Positions 51,129 through 59,921 of a stretch of 64,000 nucleotides of DNA are shown here, piece by piece. Positions within the stretch are counted from its first letter, which is position 1. The number at the start of each line of letters is the position of its first letter. The position numbers and the translations under genes were made by a program. The notes below the pieces were generated by a model. It saw only the letters and a list, made by a program, of their open reading frames with translations, made no database searches and was not told the DNA's origin. The DNA is taken from the NCBI GenBank assembly GCA_025062045.1, contig JANXAF010000006.1:62326-126325 (forward strand), read 5' to 3'. The DNA is from Thermodesulfobacteriota bacterium. GTDB taxonomy: Bacteria; Desulfobacterota; Syntrophorhabdia; Syntrophorhabdales; JANXAF01.

Positions 51129-51939
51129 CGAAAGGGTACCCCCTATAATCGTTGTCAAAAAGAAAAAAGGTCACGGAGGGCATCACGGTGGAGCTTGGAA
51201 GGTTGCGTACGCAGACTTTGTGACAGCGATGATGGCGCTATTTATAGTCCTTTGGATAATGAGCCAGAATCAACAGATAAGAGAGGCAGTTGCAGCTTAC
51301 TTTCGCGAGCCAGGTGTTTTCACTTCCCAAAAAAAAGCTGGGATTTTAACCGGTGAACCACTGCTCTTTCCCAAAAACCCTCCAATTACTGCTGACCCAC
51401 AAGAAAAGGAATTAGAGAAACTGAGGGAGCAAGGGAAAAAAATCGGCGAGATTGTTGCTTCATACCCAGAATTCAAAAAATTCCGAGACAAAGTTGAGAT
51501 CAAAGTGACCGAGGAGGGGATGCGGATAGAGTTAATTGAGACATCGGAAGGTCTTTTCTTCGATGTAGGAAGTGCAAAAGTAAAAAAGGAGACAGAAGAG
51601 CTACTCAAAATGATCGCGGCTGAGCTCGGTAAACTCGACAATGAGATCATTATTGAGGGACATACCGATGCGAGACCGTATATAACCGTCGGCTACTCAA
51701 ACTGGGAACTAAGTGTAGACAGGGCCAATGCGGCAAGAAAGATCCTCGAAGAGAATGGACTTAAGAAAAACCAAGTAATAATGGTAAAAGGTCTTGCAGA
51801 CAGGGCCCTAAAAAATCCTGATAAACCGTTCGATTTCTCCAACAGGAGAGTGGCAATTATAGTTACCACTTCGAAGGGGAAAGCGGAGCCTAAGAAGGAA
51901 AAATCTTCAATCGGCGTTAAGCTTCAAGAATTCAAGTGA
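51118..51939 (+). CDS. motB: Flagellar motor stator protein MotB, set 1
   Basis: A 273-residue MotB starting at GTG. A basic, glycine/histidine-rich N-terminus precedes the single helix YADFVTAMMALFIVLW with the ion-binding Asp33, close to the E. coli H+-type sequence. A plug/linker and a C-terminal OmpA-like peptidoglycan-binding domain (IIEGHTDARPY, NWELSVDRANAARK, NRRVAIIV) follow. Its stop overlaps the next gene. Confidence 0.94.
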   Translation: MKDSERVPPIIVVKKKKGHGGHHGGAWKVAYADFVTAMMALFIVLWIMSQNQQIREAVAAYFREPGVFTSQKKAGILTGEPLLFPKNPPITADPQEKELEKLREQGKKIGEIVASYPEFKKFRDKVEIKVTEEGMRIELIETSEGLFFDVGSAKVKKETEELLKMIAAELGKLDNEIIIEGHTDARPYITVGYSNWELSVDRANAARKILEENGLKKNQVIMVKGLADRALKNPDKPFDFSNRRVAIIVTTSKGKAEPKKEKSSIGVKLQEFK

Positions 51940-53108
51940 TGAACGAGAAAGGAAAATACAGGGTTGCTGTATTCAGCGGAAAGCTTAGCGTAAAAACGAG
52001 GCTTGCCGGAGGGGATTTATCCAAATTTCATTTCTCTGTGTCTGAAAAACCAAACGAATTTCTTCTTATAGTTAAGACCATAAGACCTGAAGTTATCTTG
52101 CTTGATGAAACTGCGCTTGCTTATTCGCCAGGAAACCTTTTGGGTAAGGGAATCGATGAAAAAGAGATGCCCTTTTCTATCCTTTTTCTCTATTTGGACC
52201 CAGAAAAGGTATCATGCACAAAGTGGATGGACTATATATCGGATTTTGTGCGTATGGATGAATTATTGTTACCCGTTTTTGAGAAAAAATTGCTCCTTCA
52301 TGCTGAAAGCCAGAGACTTAAATCGAAGGTTATGGAACTTGAAACGCTCCTTATAAAGAACAGAAGCTTTGTGCGGGACCTCGAGGAACTCATCCTCACC
52401 ATCCTTGATCTAAAGGTACCGGGAATAAAGGATAGGGCCTATGCCGCCAGAGATCTAGCCTACTTTCTATCAGAAAAAATCGATCTCAATGAGCAGGAAA
52501 AGGAGGAACTGACATTAGCAGCTTTACTACATGAAGTCGGAAAGATTGAACTGCCTGACCAAATTCTACATAAAGGCCAGGAGGCAACTTCTCTTGAGGT
52601 AATACGGCAATATAGGTCACATGCCCTGATAGGTAGGAAGATTTTATCATGCCTTAAGGACTTCCAAAATGTTTCACTTCTTGTTGGAGAACAGTACGAG
52701 AGGTTCGATGGGGAGGGTTTTCCCGAAGGCCTAAGGGGTAATCAGATGTCGAAAAAAGCCTTAATCCTTCAGGCCATAGTATTTTACGAGGAAGTTTTAG
52801 CAAAAGAGTTAGAAAAGGATGCCATTTTAGAATACATTTACTTCGCCTCCGGAAAAGTCCTAGATCCTTCCATCGCATGTTATCTCGCAGAATACGTAAT
52901 GGAAAAAGAGGTAGTGACGGATTCTAGGATCTCAAAGACCCCTATTTATGAGCTGAAACCCGGAATGGTAATAGCGGAGGATTTGTATTCAGTGAACGGG
53001 ACAAAGATTCTTTCAAAAGGATCAAGGATAACGGAGCATGTATTGGAAATCATAGAAAGGAGAAAAAACGTCGACCCAGTTGTCGGATCGGTTTACGTGT
53101 ATAAGTAA
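51939..53108 (+). CDS. Degenerate HD-GYP domain protein
   Basis: About 389 residues. The first 120 resemble a receiver domain without clear phosphorylation residues. The central part matches HD-GYP but with altered catalytic motifs: LLHEVGKIELPD has His-Glu in place of His-Asp (199-200), YERFDGEGFP replaces HHERxDGxGYP, and the upstream metal-ligand histidine is missing. It probably does not hydrolyse c-di-GMP and may bind it or act as a scaffold. The ATG overlaps the motB stop (TGATG; a GTG at 51936 is also possible), tying it to the stator. Confidence 0.8.
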   Translation: MNEKGKYRVAVFSGKLSVKTRLAGGDLSKFHFSVSEKPNEFLLIVKTIRPEVILLDETALAYSPGNLLGKGIDEKEMPFSILFLYLDPEKVSCTKWMDYISDFVRMDELLLPVFEKKLLLHAESQRLKSKVMELETLLIKNRSFVRDLEELILTILDLKVPGIKDRAYAARDLAYFLSEKIDLNEQEKEELTLAALLHEVGKIELPDQILHKGQEATSLEVIRQYRSHALIGRKILSCLKDFQNVSLLVGEQYERFDGEGFPEGLRGNQMSKKALILQAIVFYEEVLAKELEKDAILEYIYFASGKVLDPSIACYLAEYVMEKEVVTDSRISKTPIYELKPGMVIAEDLYSVNGTKILSKGSRITEHVLEIIERRKNVDPVVGSVYVYK

Positions 53109-53132
53109 CCTTTGGAAATCTTATCATATGCA

Positions 53133-53234
53133 ATGGACAAAGTCCTGGGTGGATTTTATCTTCCAACGAGAAGTGAAAGTCTTATTTCGGCTAAGTCTGT
53201 TTTGGAATATCTTTACAAAAAAATGGACTTTTAA
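53133..53234 (+). CDS. Possible 33-residue protein
   Basis: A short ORF in the gap between the HD-GYP-like and PilZ genes. It starts MDKVLGGFYLPTRSESLISA and ends YLYKKMDF, with codon choice like its neighbours (AGA, GGA, CTT). No good ribosome site precedes it and no family is recognised. It lies within an otherwise colinear motility operon. Confidence 0.3.
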   Translation: MDKVLGGFYLPTRSESLISAKSVLEYLYKKMDF

Positions 53235-53250
53235 CGAATGAGAGTGAAAA

Positions 53251-53922
53251 ATGCTTGGTCCAGGAAGACCTGTCAAAATCGTATATGACGTAGACATAAT
53301 AAGAGAAGAAATTTACGTAAGGAACTCTTTTACGCACGAAATAGAAGGAAACAGTATTTTGGTTTTTCAGACTGATCCTCCCTTCACACCAAAAGACATA
53401 GGAAAATTTGTAATTGTCACCTATCTGGAAAAAAAGGAGAAAGATCATCCAAGATTTGGGTTTACTGGCCAATTGAGAGAAATAAGAAAAAGTGTGAAAT
53501 TCGAAAACGGTGCAACAGCCGATCTCATTCTCATAGAAAAATTGAGCGACCCTTTTCCATACAACCTCCGTAGGTATGTTAGGGTCCAAATTCCTTCCTA
53601 TGTGAACATAAGATTTTACTTGAACGGTGAAATGATTCCGCTGATAGACCTTTCAGTTGGAGGAGCATCTTTCGTTTATAATAAGATACCTGGCTTTTCG
53701 GAGGGAGAGGTCTTAAAGGCCCGTATTGTCACTCCCGTAAGATCGATCGATCTGGAAACGAAGATTTTAAGGATAGAAGATAGAGATTTTGGGAGACAAA
53801 AAGTATTCCATATCTCCTCCGAATTTGTAAATACTCCGGCCCATGTAAAGAACACTTTAACCACTATTCTTTTTGAGGTCGAAAAAGCACTAAGATCTTA
53901 TCCTGAACGTTCCAACGAATGA
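53251..53922 (+). CDS. PilZ domain c-di-GMP-binding protein (YcgR-like)
   Basis: A 223-residue protein with an N-terminal YcgR-type beta domain (1-100) and a PilZ domain. The c-di-GMP motif RxxxR is in NLRRYVRVQ (about 107-115) and the DxSxxG motif in LIDLSVGGASF. YcgR proteins act as a brake on the stator when c-di-GMP is high. Its position after motAB supports that role here. Confidence 0.88.
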   Translation: MLGPGRPVKIVYDVDIIREEIYVRNSFTHEIEGNSILVFQTDPPFTPKDIGKFVIVTYLEKKEKDHPRFGFTGQLREIRKSVKFENGATADLILIEKLSDPFPYNLRRYVRVQIPSYVNIRFYLNGEMIPLIDLSVGGASFVYNKIPGFSEGEVLKARIVTPVRSIDLETKILRIEDRDFGRQKVFHISSEFVNTPAHVKNTLTTILFEVEKALRSYPERSNE

Positions 53923-54030
53923 GTAAATTATTCTTGATCTTTCACTCCCGCTCTATCTGACCGGTTTAAAGACTCATTAGAAGAGGAACCTTAAAAACCT
54001 ACCATAGCGATCTAATAATTTTTGCTAGGA

Positions 54031-54048
54031 AGAGGGGTAATCCCCTCT
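54031..54048. terminator. Hairpin between convergent pilZ and rhodanese genes
   Basis: AGAGGGG-TAAT-CCCCTCT, a 7-bp GC-rich stem followed by a weak TTT on the plus strand. It lies eight bases beyond the rhodanese stop, so it may serve both converging transcripts. Confidence 0.5.
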
Positions 54049-54055
54049 TTCCGTC

Positions 54056-54535
54056 TTAGAACTCAAATGGGCTTGCACCAAGACTCCTTCCCACTTCCTT
54101 TGCGAGCTCCGCAATTCCGCCTCTAAACTGAAATGCCTGTTCAAAACCGATTGCCCTTAAAGCCACAACCGCAGCAGCAGCCCTATCCCCTGTATGGCAG
54201 ATTACGACTATCTTTTTGTCCTTTGGTAGCTTTGCAAGGTTTTCGGGTTTGAAAATCTCATGCAAGGGTATCTCCAGTTTATCCCTCCAGGTAACACCGA
54301 CTATCGCCACCTCTTGGGGTGTTCTCACATCGAGTATGACGAAAGGTTCCCTCTTTTTGATCATGTCAAGGAGCTGAGTGGTTGTTACCTGGCAAGGCCT
54401 TTTAGCTATCATCTCAGGTGTGAACATGGAAAACATGGTGTTAAACTTTTTTGCTAGCTCCCTGTCGTAGCCGAAGGCCGCAAAAGATATTGCCAGCAGA
54501 GTTACAACAAAAAATACTGTGAGAGATTTTTTCAT
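54056..54535 (-). CDS. Periplasmic rhodanese-domain protein
   Basis: A 159-residue exported protein. The signal peptide is MKKSLTVFFVVTLLAISFAAFG. A single rhodanese domain follows with FVILDVRTPQEV and the active-site cysteine in VVICHTGDRAAAA, then ALRAIGFEQAFQFRGGI. It probably handles sulfane sulfur or a thiol in the periplasm. AAGGAGG six bases before the ATG at 54535 fixes the start; an upstream in-frame start at 54568 lies ahead of it. It is monocistronic with its own promoter. Confidence 0.88.
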   Translation of the reverse strand: MKKSLTVFFVVTLLAISFAAFGYDRELAKKFNTMFSMFTPEMIAKRPCQVTTTQLLDMIKKREPFVILDVRTPQEVAIVGVTWRDKLEIPLHEIFKPENLAKLPKDKKIVVICHTGDRAAAAVVALRAIGFEQAFQFRGGIAELAKEVGRSLGASPFEF

Positions 54536-54570
54536 AAGCATCCTCCTTTTTCTGGGTTTTAACGTCATTT

Positions 54571-54599
54571 ATCTTATGGCTTTACATTCTCCTTGTCAA
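54571..54599 (-). promoter_or_regulatory. Promoter of the rhodanese gene
   Basis: On the minus strand TTGACA (54599-54594), 17 bases, then TAAGAT (54576-54571). Confidence 0.65.
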
Positions 54600-54730
54600 C
54601 TACTTCCTTTAATTCTCCGATTTTTCACAGAAATTCTGAGGTCAAGTGCGTAAATATCTTCTTCGAGTTGCGCTTGATGCTACTTTTAACTACTTAGTAT
54701 TACTTCCATCCATAACGTTAAATGATCCTC

Positions 54731-54760
54731 TTGACAGAAAGGGTACAAATAAAGTATAGT
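54731..54760 (+). promoter_or_regulatory. Promoter of the TonB receptor-FmdE operon
   Basis: TTGACA (54731-54736), an 18-base spacer, and TATAGT (54755-54760). No Fur-box-like palindrome was recognised around it. Confidence 0.65.
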
Positions 54761-54828
54761 GCTACCAATATCGTAGAAATATTATGAGCATCAATGAAGA
54801 CATGTATTTAACAATTGGGAGGTTGGTT

Positions 54829-56856
54829 ATGCTCATTTTTGCACTTTTGGTTATTGGTGCCCTTTCTCTTTCTTTTTTTAGTCCTTCAAACGCCGAGATG
54901 CTTATTGAGAAAAAACTCGAAGAGATAGTCGTCACCGCAACAAAAATCGAGAAACCGTTGGATCGTATTCCAGCTCGTGTGGATGTCATAACTAGAGAAA
55001 GAATAGATGAAACACCATACATTAAGATCGACGATATCTTAAGGACGATCGCTCATGTAAACGTTGTAAGAACACTGGGTATATACACGCTCGTTCCAAC
55101 AGTCACACTGAGAGGCCTCTCCGACGAGCAGGCAAGAACTCTTGTACTTCTTGACGGTATTCCTTTAAACAAGGCGGATACTGGCAACGTAAATTTTAAC
55201 AGGATAAACGTGGAGGAGATAGAAAGAGTAGAGATTTTTAAAGGACCTGCATCATCAATCTACGGAAACAATGCGATGGGCGGTGTTATACATATAATCA
55301 CAAAAAAACCTGATAAACCCTTTTATGGTTTCATCCAGGGGTTTTCCGGCTCTTTCGGAACGTACGGCGGAGACCTTCTCCTCTCGGGAAAGAAAAAAAA
55401 GGTTTTTTACAGAATTACGGCAAGGAATCTAAATAGCGATGGGTATATATCAGTTCCTCCGTATAGGAGGACAGCCGATACCGTAAAAAGATTTGCCATT
55501 GAGAATGCTGGAACACTCCTTGTCGGATACGAGCCTACCGACGAAAACACATTGACCTTTCGCGCGGAAACTTATGACGATAAAAGGGGTGAAGGCAGAA
55601 AGATAAGGCATGTGAGAGGCATCCACAGGGACTTTGATACAACCTCATACGCAATAAACTACAAAGGACAGATCCAAAATTTCACGATAAGAGGAAACGC
55701 ATTCTATACAAACGAAAATTATAGGAGAGTAAGTGAGACGATAAGGCGTGGCAGTTACGTAAGATTTGATGTGGACTCTGAAAGAATCGATAGTGGAATC
55801 GATCTTTCTTTTTCATTTGGAGTAGGAAAATCCTCGACCCTAACAGTTGGTGGTGATCTGCGAAATGGGAGCGTTGATGGAAAGGATATATATATTACAT
55901 CGCCGGATCTGACGTTAAATAAAGGAAAGATAAGACTCGTAGGGACCTGGGTTCAGCACGAAGTACCATTTTCGGAGGGAAAACTAAACTTCCTTATGGG
56001 CATAAGGTACGACCATGCGCACTTTTACGATGGCGAATTCTTCTCCACCCTTTCTGAATTTAAAGCATATAGTGGAAAGATACGATCAAACACATGGGAT
56101 GCTATCTCGCCGAGGTTCTCCGTAAAGTACCACTTCCATCCAGCTTTGAGTGGTTACTTTTCATATGGAAGAGGTTTTCGCGCATCCATCTTAGACGATC
56201 TTTGCAGGACCGGTATCATGTGGGGACTCTACAAGGAGGCAAACCCAGACCTCAAGCCAGAAAAAATTGACACGTACGAAATAGGTTTCGACTGGAGATC
56301 CAACGAAAAATTTAAACTATCAGGTAGTCTTTATTACTCACTGGGCAAGGACTTTCTCTACTATGTTCCAACAGGTAGGGTTCTTTCTGGCAGGGCCCTC
56401 TACCGGAGGGAGAACGTAGGAGAAGTAGAATCTAAAGGATTGGAGGCCTCCTCATCGTACAACCCACATAAAAACCTATCCTTTTCGTTAAATTACACCC
56501 TAAGCTACGCTGAGATAAAAGAATTCAAAAAAAGGCCCGACATGGAGGGGAAGGAACTTACGAGAACCCCAAGATATCAGATAAAAGGGAATATAACCTA
56601 TTTGGGCGGACCTTTAGCTATAAGCCTACTTCCAGCGTATAAATCCTACCAGTGGATCTATACAAACGAAATAACTCAAACTATGAAAAGACTCGGCGGA
56701 TACTTCGTTCTAGATGCCAGGGTCTGGAAGAATTTCGGAAAAACTGTGCAGGCATCCGTCGATTTCATGAACATCTTCGACAAAAAGTACATGGAATCGG
56801 CAGATGAAAGAAGCCCGGGATTCACTGTAATTGGAAGGTTAAAATACTCTTTTTAG
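54829..56856 (+). CDS. TonB-dependent outer-membrane receptor
   Basis: About 675 residues. The signal peptide MLIFALLVIGALSLSFF ends near SNAEM. A TonB box-like EEIVVTATK is followed by the plug domain (VLLDGIPLNKAD, VEIFKGPASSIYGNNAMGGVIHI) and a 22-strand barrel ending in the usual terminal phenylalanine (RLKYSF). ATG at 54829 has GGGAGG at the right distance and begins the signal peptide; an in-frame ATG at 54784 would add 15 residues. It imports a scarce ligand such as a metal chelate, cobalamin or heme; the ligand is unknown. It is cotranscribed with the FmdE-like gene. Confidence 0.92.
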   Translation: MLIFALLVIGALSLSFFSPSNAEMLIEKKLEEIVVTATKIEKPLDRIPARVDVITRERIDETPYIKIDDILRTIAHVNVVRTLGIYTLVPTVTLRGLSDEQARTLVLLDGIPLNKADTGNVNFNRINVEEIERVEIFKGPASSIYGNNAMGGVIHIITKKPDKPFYGFIQGFSGSFGTYGGDLLLSGKKKKVFYRITARNLNSDGYISVPPYRRTADTVKRFAIENAGTLLVGYEPTDENTLTFRAETYDDKRGEGRKIRHVRGIHRDFDTTSYAINYKGQIQNFTIRGNAFYTNENYRRVSETIRRGSYVRFDVDSERIDSGIDLSFSFGVGKSSTLTVGGDLRNGSVDGKDIYITSPDLTLNKGKIRLVGTWVQHEVPFSEGKLNFLMGIRYDHAHFYDGEFFSTLSEFKAYSGKIRSNTWDAISPRFSVKYHFHPALSGYFSYGRGFRASILDDLCRTGIMWGLYKEANPDLKPEKIDTYEIGFDWRSNEKFKLSGSLYYSLGKDFLYYVPTGRVLSGRALYRRENVGEVESKGLEASSSYNPHKNLSFSLNYTLSYAEIKEFKKRPDMEGKELTRTPRYQIKGNITYLGGPLAISLLPAYKSYQWIYTNEITQTMKRLGGYFVLDARVWKNFGKTVQASVDFMNIFDKKYMESADERSPGFTVIGRLKYSF

Positions 56857-56866
56857 GAGGTGCGAC

Positions 56867-57826
56867 GTGAAAAGGGTCTTACTTAAAAATCTCATTCTCA
56901 TTCTATTTGTTTTCTCATCCGGTCTTTCTTTAGCCGGAGATTTAAAATTACCTTCCTTATTTGAGGAGGCAAAAAAGAGTATAGGAAGGATCGATTACGT
57001 CATAACAAACGTGGGATATACCTCTGGCTCTTTGGCATACCTGGACGGTCTCGTTCGAGTAATCGAAAATCACAAAATCTCTTTGAAAAATGTCCAGTAT
57101 GTGCACAGTGATTTCTCAAAACCTCTCTTTTTCGCATTCATCAATAGGGATTCAGGAAATCTTTTTTACTATGACTCTCTTGGAAAGAGAGGACTTTATT
57201 CTGTGGCTTTTGATGATATTGTAAAACAGGCACACGAGTGGCAAAAAAGAATCACTGAAAGAGTCTTTTCTGGCTTTGAATTCTCGATCCTCACAATCTC
57301 ACAGATGCTCATGAGGAATGCTCCCTACGAGCTTATGAAGGCAGCGGAACTTCACAATCACGTGTGTCCCGGGCTTTGGACCGGCTACTTCATATCTAAA
57401 TTCATCACAAAAAGCATAAGCCCCGACGAAGAGCTTACGATCTTTGCTATCCCTCCATCTTGTAAAGACGATGCCTTACAGACTATGCTTGATAAAACTG
57501 TAGGAAAGAGAAATCTGTATTCCCGGGAGCTTACCGAAGAAGAAAAGAAGCTTTATCCCGATCTAGCGGGAGTCTATGTTTTTTGGGACAAAAAGAAAGA
57601 GACAATGAGGGCGGTTTTTTTAAAGTACCCACTCGGAGAGTTGAGAAAAGCAGCTGGAATTGACGAAAAAGAGTATCCATGGCTTTGGAGAATGAAATTG
57701 AACGAGTGGATAGTCAAAAACTTGTCTACTGCAGAAAAAGCTGTTGAGATAATAAAGGAAGTTCCAATAGACAAAAAGAAGCTTGATGAATTGAAGATGA
57801 TGAAAATCTCTCTTAAGGACCTTTGA
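56867..57826 (+). CDS. Exported FmdE family protein
   Basis: A 319-residue protein with a signal peptide (1-23). The C-terminal half has the FmdE motif: ELHNHVCPGLWTGY with His163, His165 and Cys167, then IPPSCKDDALQTMLDKTVGKRNL. FmdE was named for formylmethanofuran dehydrogenase, but these metal-binding domains occur widely in bacteria. In the periplasm beside a TonB receptor it may bind or reduce an imported metal (inference). It follows the receptor by ten bases with AGGAGGTG as ribosome site. Confidence 0.82.
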   Translation: MKRVLLKNLILILFVFSSGLSLAGDLKLPSLFEEAKKSIGRIDYVITNVGYTSGSLAYLDGLVRVIENHKISLKNVQYVHSDFSKPLFFAFINRDSGNLFYYDSLGKRGLYSVAFDDIVKQAHEWQKRITERVFSGFEFSILTISQMLMRNAPYELMKAAELHNHVCPGLWTGYFISKFITKSISPDEELTIFAIPPSCKDDALQTMLDKTVGKRNLYSRELTEEEKKLYPDLAGVYVFWDKKKETMRAVFLKYPLGELRKAAGIDEKEYPWLWRMKLNEWIVKNLSTAEKAVEIIKEVPIDKKKLDELKMMKISLKDL

Positions 57827-57840
57827 GAAATACTAAAGAG

Positions 57841-57857
57841 GGCCCATTCCTTGGGCC
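57841..57857 (+). terminator. Possible terminator of the receptor-FmdE operon
   Basis: GGCCCA-TTCCT-TGGGCC hairpin 15 bases after the stop, followed by a pyrimidine-rich but not pure T tract. Confidence 0.45.
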
Positions 57858-57901
57858 TTCCCTTCTTCAAAGGAGTTTGCACTGACTAACGTTTTTTACC
57901 A

Positions 57902-58579
57902 TCAATCGGATTTAAGGATCACTATTTCAATCCTTCTATTTAATGCCCTACCTTCCTCTGTTTCGTTGCTCGCAATGGGTCTAAATTCCGCAAAACCTGA
58001 TGCGGAAAGTCTATTTGGTGGAATCTTTGCTTTTTCGATGAAGTATCTTACGACTTCCGTTGCACGTCTAACCGATAGTTCCCAATTCGATCTGAAATAT
58101 TCGTTGTGAATGGGAACATTATCGGTATGGCCCTCTATCATTACCGGATTTCTAATCCTTTTTAGCACAGGTGCTATCTTATCTATCGTTTTTTTTGCGT
58201 TTTCTTTAAGGTCTGCCCTCCCTTCGTCAAAAAAGGCTCTGTCAAGGATCCTGATAACAACACCCCTTTCATCCCTTAGTATCTGTATCTGGTTTGCCCC
58301 TTGACTTCTTTTTATGTCTTCAAGCTCTCTTTCCAGTTCACCTCTTAAAGCGTCAAGCTCGTCGATTACGCCACCAAAACCTTCCCCTTCCAGTATCCTT
58401 GAGCCTGAAATGAAGATGCTTTTTAAGTGTCTCGAGACCTCTTTGTATTTTTCTGCATCCGTTTTAGAAAATGAGTACATCATGATAAAGAGTGCAAGAA
58501 GGAGCGTTATAACATCGGCATAAGTTATGAGCCACCTTTCTACGTTTTCGTGTTCTTCTGTTCTTCCTTTCTTTCTCAT
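57902..58579 (-). CDS. Flagellar motor stator protein MotB/MotS, set 2
   Basis: A 225-residue MotB-like protein, shorter than that at 51118. The membrane helix TYADVITLLLALFIMMYSFS holds the ion-binding Asp22 and resembles the MotB/MotS/PomB branch rather than the E. coli type. The OmpA-like domain includes VMIEGHTDNVPI, NWELSVRRATEVV and NRRIEIVI. It is the last gene of a minus-strand regulatory operon, five bases after its MotA partner. Confidence 0.92.
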   Translation of the reverse strand: MRKKGRTEEHENVERWLITYADVITLLLALFIMMYSFSKTDAEKYKEVSRHLKSIFISGSRILEGEGFGGVIDELDALRGELERELEDIKRSQGANQIQILRDERGVVIRILDRAFFDEGRADLKENAKKTIDKIAPVLKRIRNPVMIEGHTDNVPIHNEYFRSNWELSVRRATEVVRYFIEKAKIPPNRLSASGFAEFRPIASNETEEGRALNRRIEIVILKSD

Positions 58580-58584
58580 TATTA

Positions 58585-59352
58585 TTAACTCTCTCCTCTT
58601 TTTTCAGGAACAAGGAAAGACAGTAACTTCATTTTTATCACATTCGGGTTCTCCCCTGTCGCAAGGGAAATCACACCTTCCTTTATCAATTCAAGATGTA
58701 GCGCTTCTTCTTGATGTTTGGCTCTAAGTTTGTCAGAAATGGGAAGGTAAATGAGGTTCGCCATCGCAACACCCCATAGTGTTGCTATAAATGCGGCCGC
58801 GATGGCGGATGCCATGTTCGACGCGTTATCCATATTCGAAAGAGCGTGTATGAGACCCAGAACGGTTCCCATAATTCCCAAGGTAGGTGAAAAACCGCCG
58901 AGCTTCTGAAAAAATATAGCTCCCGATCGGTGCCTCTCTTCAATGTATGAGATTTCTATGTCGAGAATCTCTCTGATCTTTGTAGTGTCAAATCCGTCTA
59001 TCGCAAGCTGAAGAGCTTTTCTGAAAAACGGGTCCTTTATTTTTTGTAGGTCTGCTTCGAGACTTAAAAGCCCGGATTTTCTCGTCTTTTGGGCGAGTTC
59101 AAATATTGTTTCTATAAGCTCGTGGGAATTCAAATTTTTGTCTGAAAAGGCGACTCTCAATAGCGCGGGTAAACTCACTAATTGACGAAAAGAGGTCGTT
59201 ATCGTAGCAGCTCCAAAAGTCCCGAAGACAACGAGTATCACTGCAGGAAGCTGAAATAGGGACGTTATCTTTCCTCCCTCCAAAACGAATGCTACTATCA
59301 CTGCTCCAATTCCCAAAAGAAGACCGAATACTGTCGTTACATCCATAATCAC
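58585..59352 (-). CDS. Flagellar motor stator protein MotA/MotP, set 2
   Basis: A 255-residue MotA of the MotP/PomA type. The N-terminal helix VFGLLLGIGAVIVAFVLEGG is characteristic, as are the GFSPTLGIMGTVLGLIHAL and NLIYLPISDKL prolines. Only moderate similarity to the set-1 MotA is visible, so the two are not recent duplicates. GTG at 59352 overlaps the PilZ gene stop; an ATG two codons later is an alternative. Confidence 0.92.
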   Translation of the reverse strand: MIMDVTTVFGLLLGIGAVIVAFVLEGGKITSLFQLPAVILVVFGTFGAATITTSFRQLVSLPALLRVAFSDKNLNSHELIETIFELAQKTRKSGLLSLEADLQKIKDPFFRKALQLAIDGFDTTKIREILDIEISYIEERHRSGAIFFQKLGGFSPTLGIMGTVLGLIHALSNMDNASNMASAIAAAFIATLWGVAMANLIYLPISDKLRAKHQEEALHLELIKEGVISLATGENPNVIKMKLLSFLVPEKRGES

Positions 59353-59921
59353 TCATCGTCCCTTGTCTTTTTCATTATTTCTCTCTGTCTCCTAAAAATG
59401 TAGCTTACGAGCATATCCCTTGCCTCTTCCGTTATTTCCACATATCGTGCCGCAATCTCCCAAAACAGTTGGCCATCTACAGGTTCCTCCTTAAATCTTA
59501 CAATCTCCGCTATCGTCCTGATTTTTGCTTCAGAGCTTCCCGGAAGACTGATTACGAGTTCCAAATATCTCTTCTCGGGCTTACTCCTAGATAAAAACCG
59601 AACACCTGAACCGCTTATATCTAACGTTGTTGATGACAAAAGATAGACAGGGCTTTCGGTTTTCGACTCAATCCGTTCAACTATCATATCTAACTTCTTA
59701 TCTATTACGTCGAGGTAGCTTAATATAATGTTAAAATCGCTTACGGGTTTTAAACTCCTTAAATCGCCCAACTGGCGTTTCAAAGTTTCTAGGGTGACTT
59801 TTTGAGAATCATAAAGTATCCTTTTTCTTACGACTCCAAACTCACTCTCATCAATTTCCCGATATTCTACAGAAAGACCATCTTTTAGTCTGAAATACTC
59901 TCTTCTTTCAGAATCAAGCAT
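59349..59921 (-). CDS. PilZ domain protein, set 2
   Basis: About 190 residues. RREYFRLKDG supplies the RxxxR-like c-di-GMP motif at the very N-terminus (R..YFR) and TLDISGSGVRF the DxSxxG motif, separated by an unusual inserted helical segment of about 90 residues. ATG at 59921 overlaps the preceding gene's stop by 8 bp and starts the domain. A longer frame to 59990 exists but would overlap the upstream gene by 77 bp. It is coupled to the stator pair downstream. Confidence 0.78.
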   Translation of the reverse strand: MLDSERREYFRLKDGLSVEYREIDESEFGVVRKRILYDSQKVTLETLKRQLGDLRSLKPVSDFNIILSYLDVIDKKLDMIVERIESKTESPVYLLSSTTLDISGSGVRFLSRSKPEKRYLELVISLPGSSEAKIRTIAEIVRFKEEPVDGQLFWEIAARYVEITEEARDMLVSYIFRRQREIMKKTRDDE

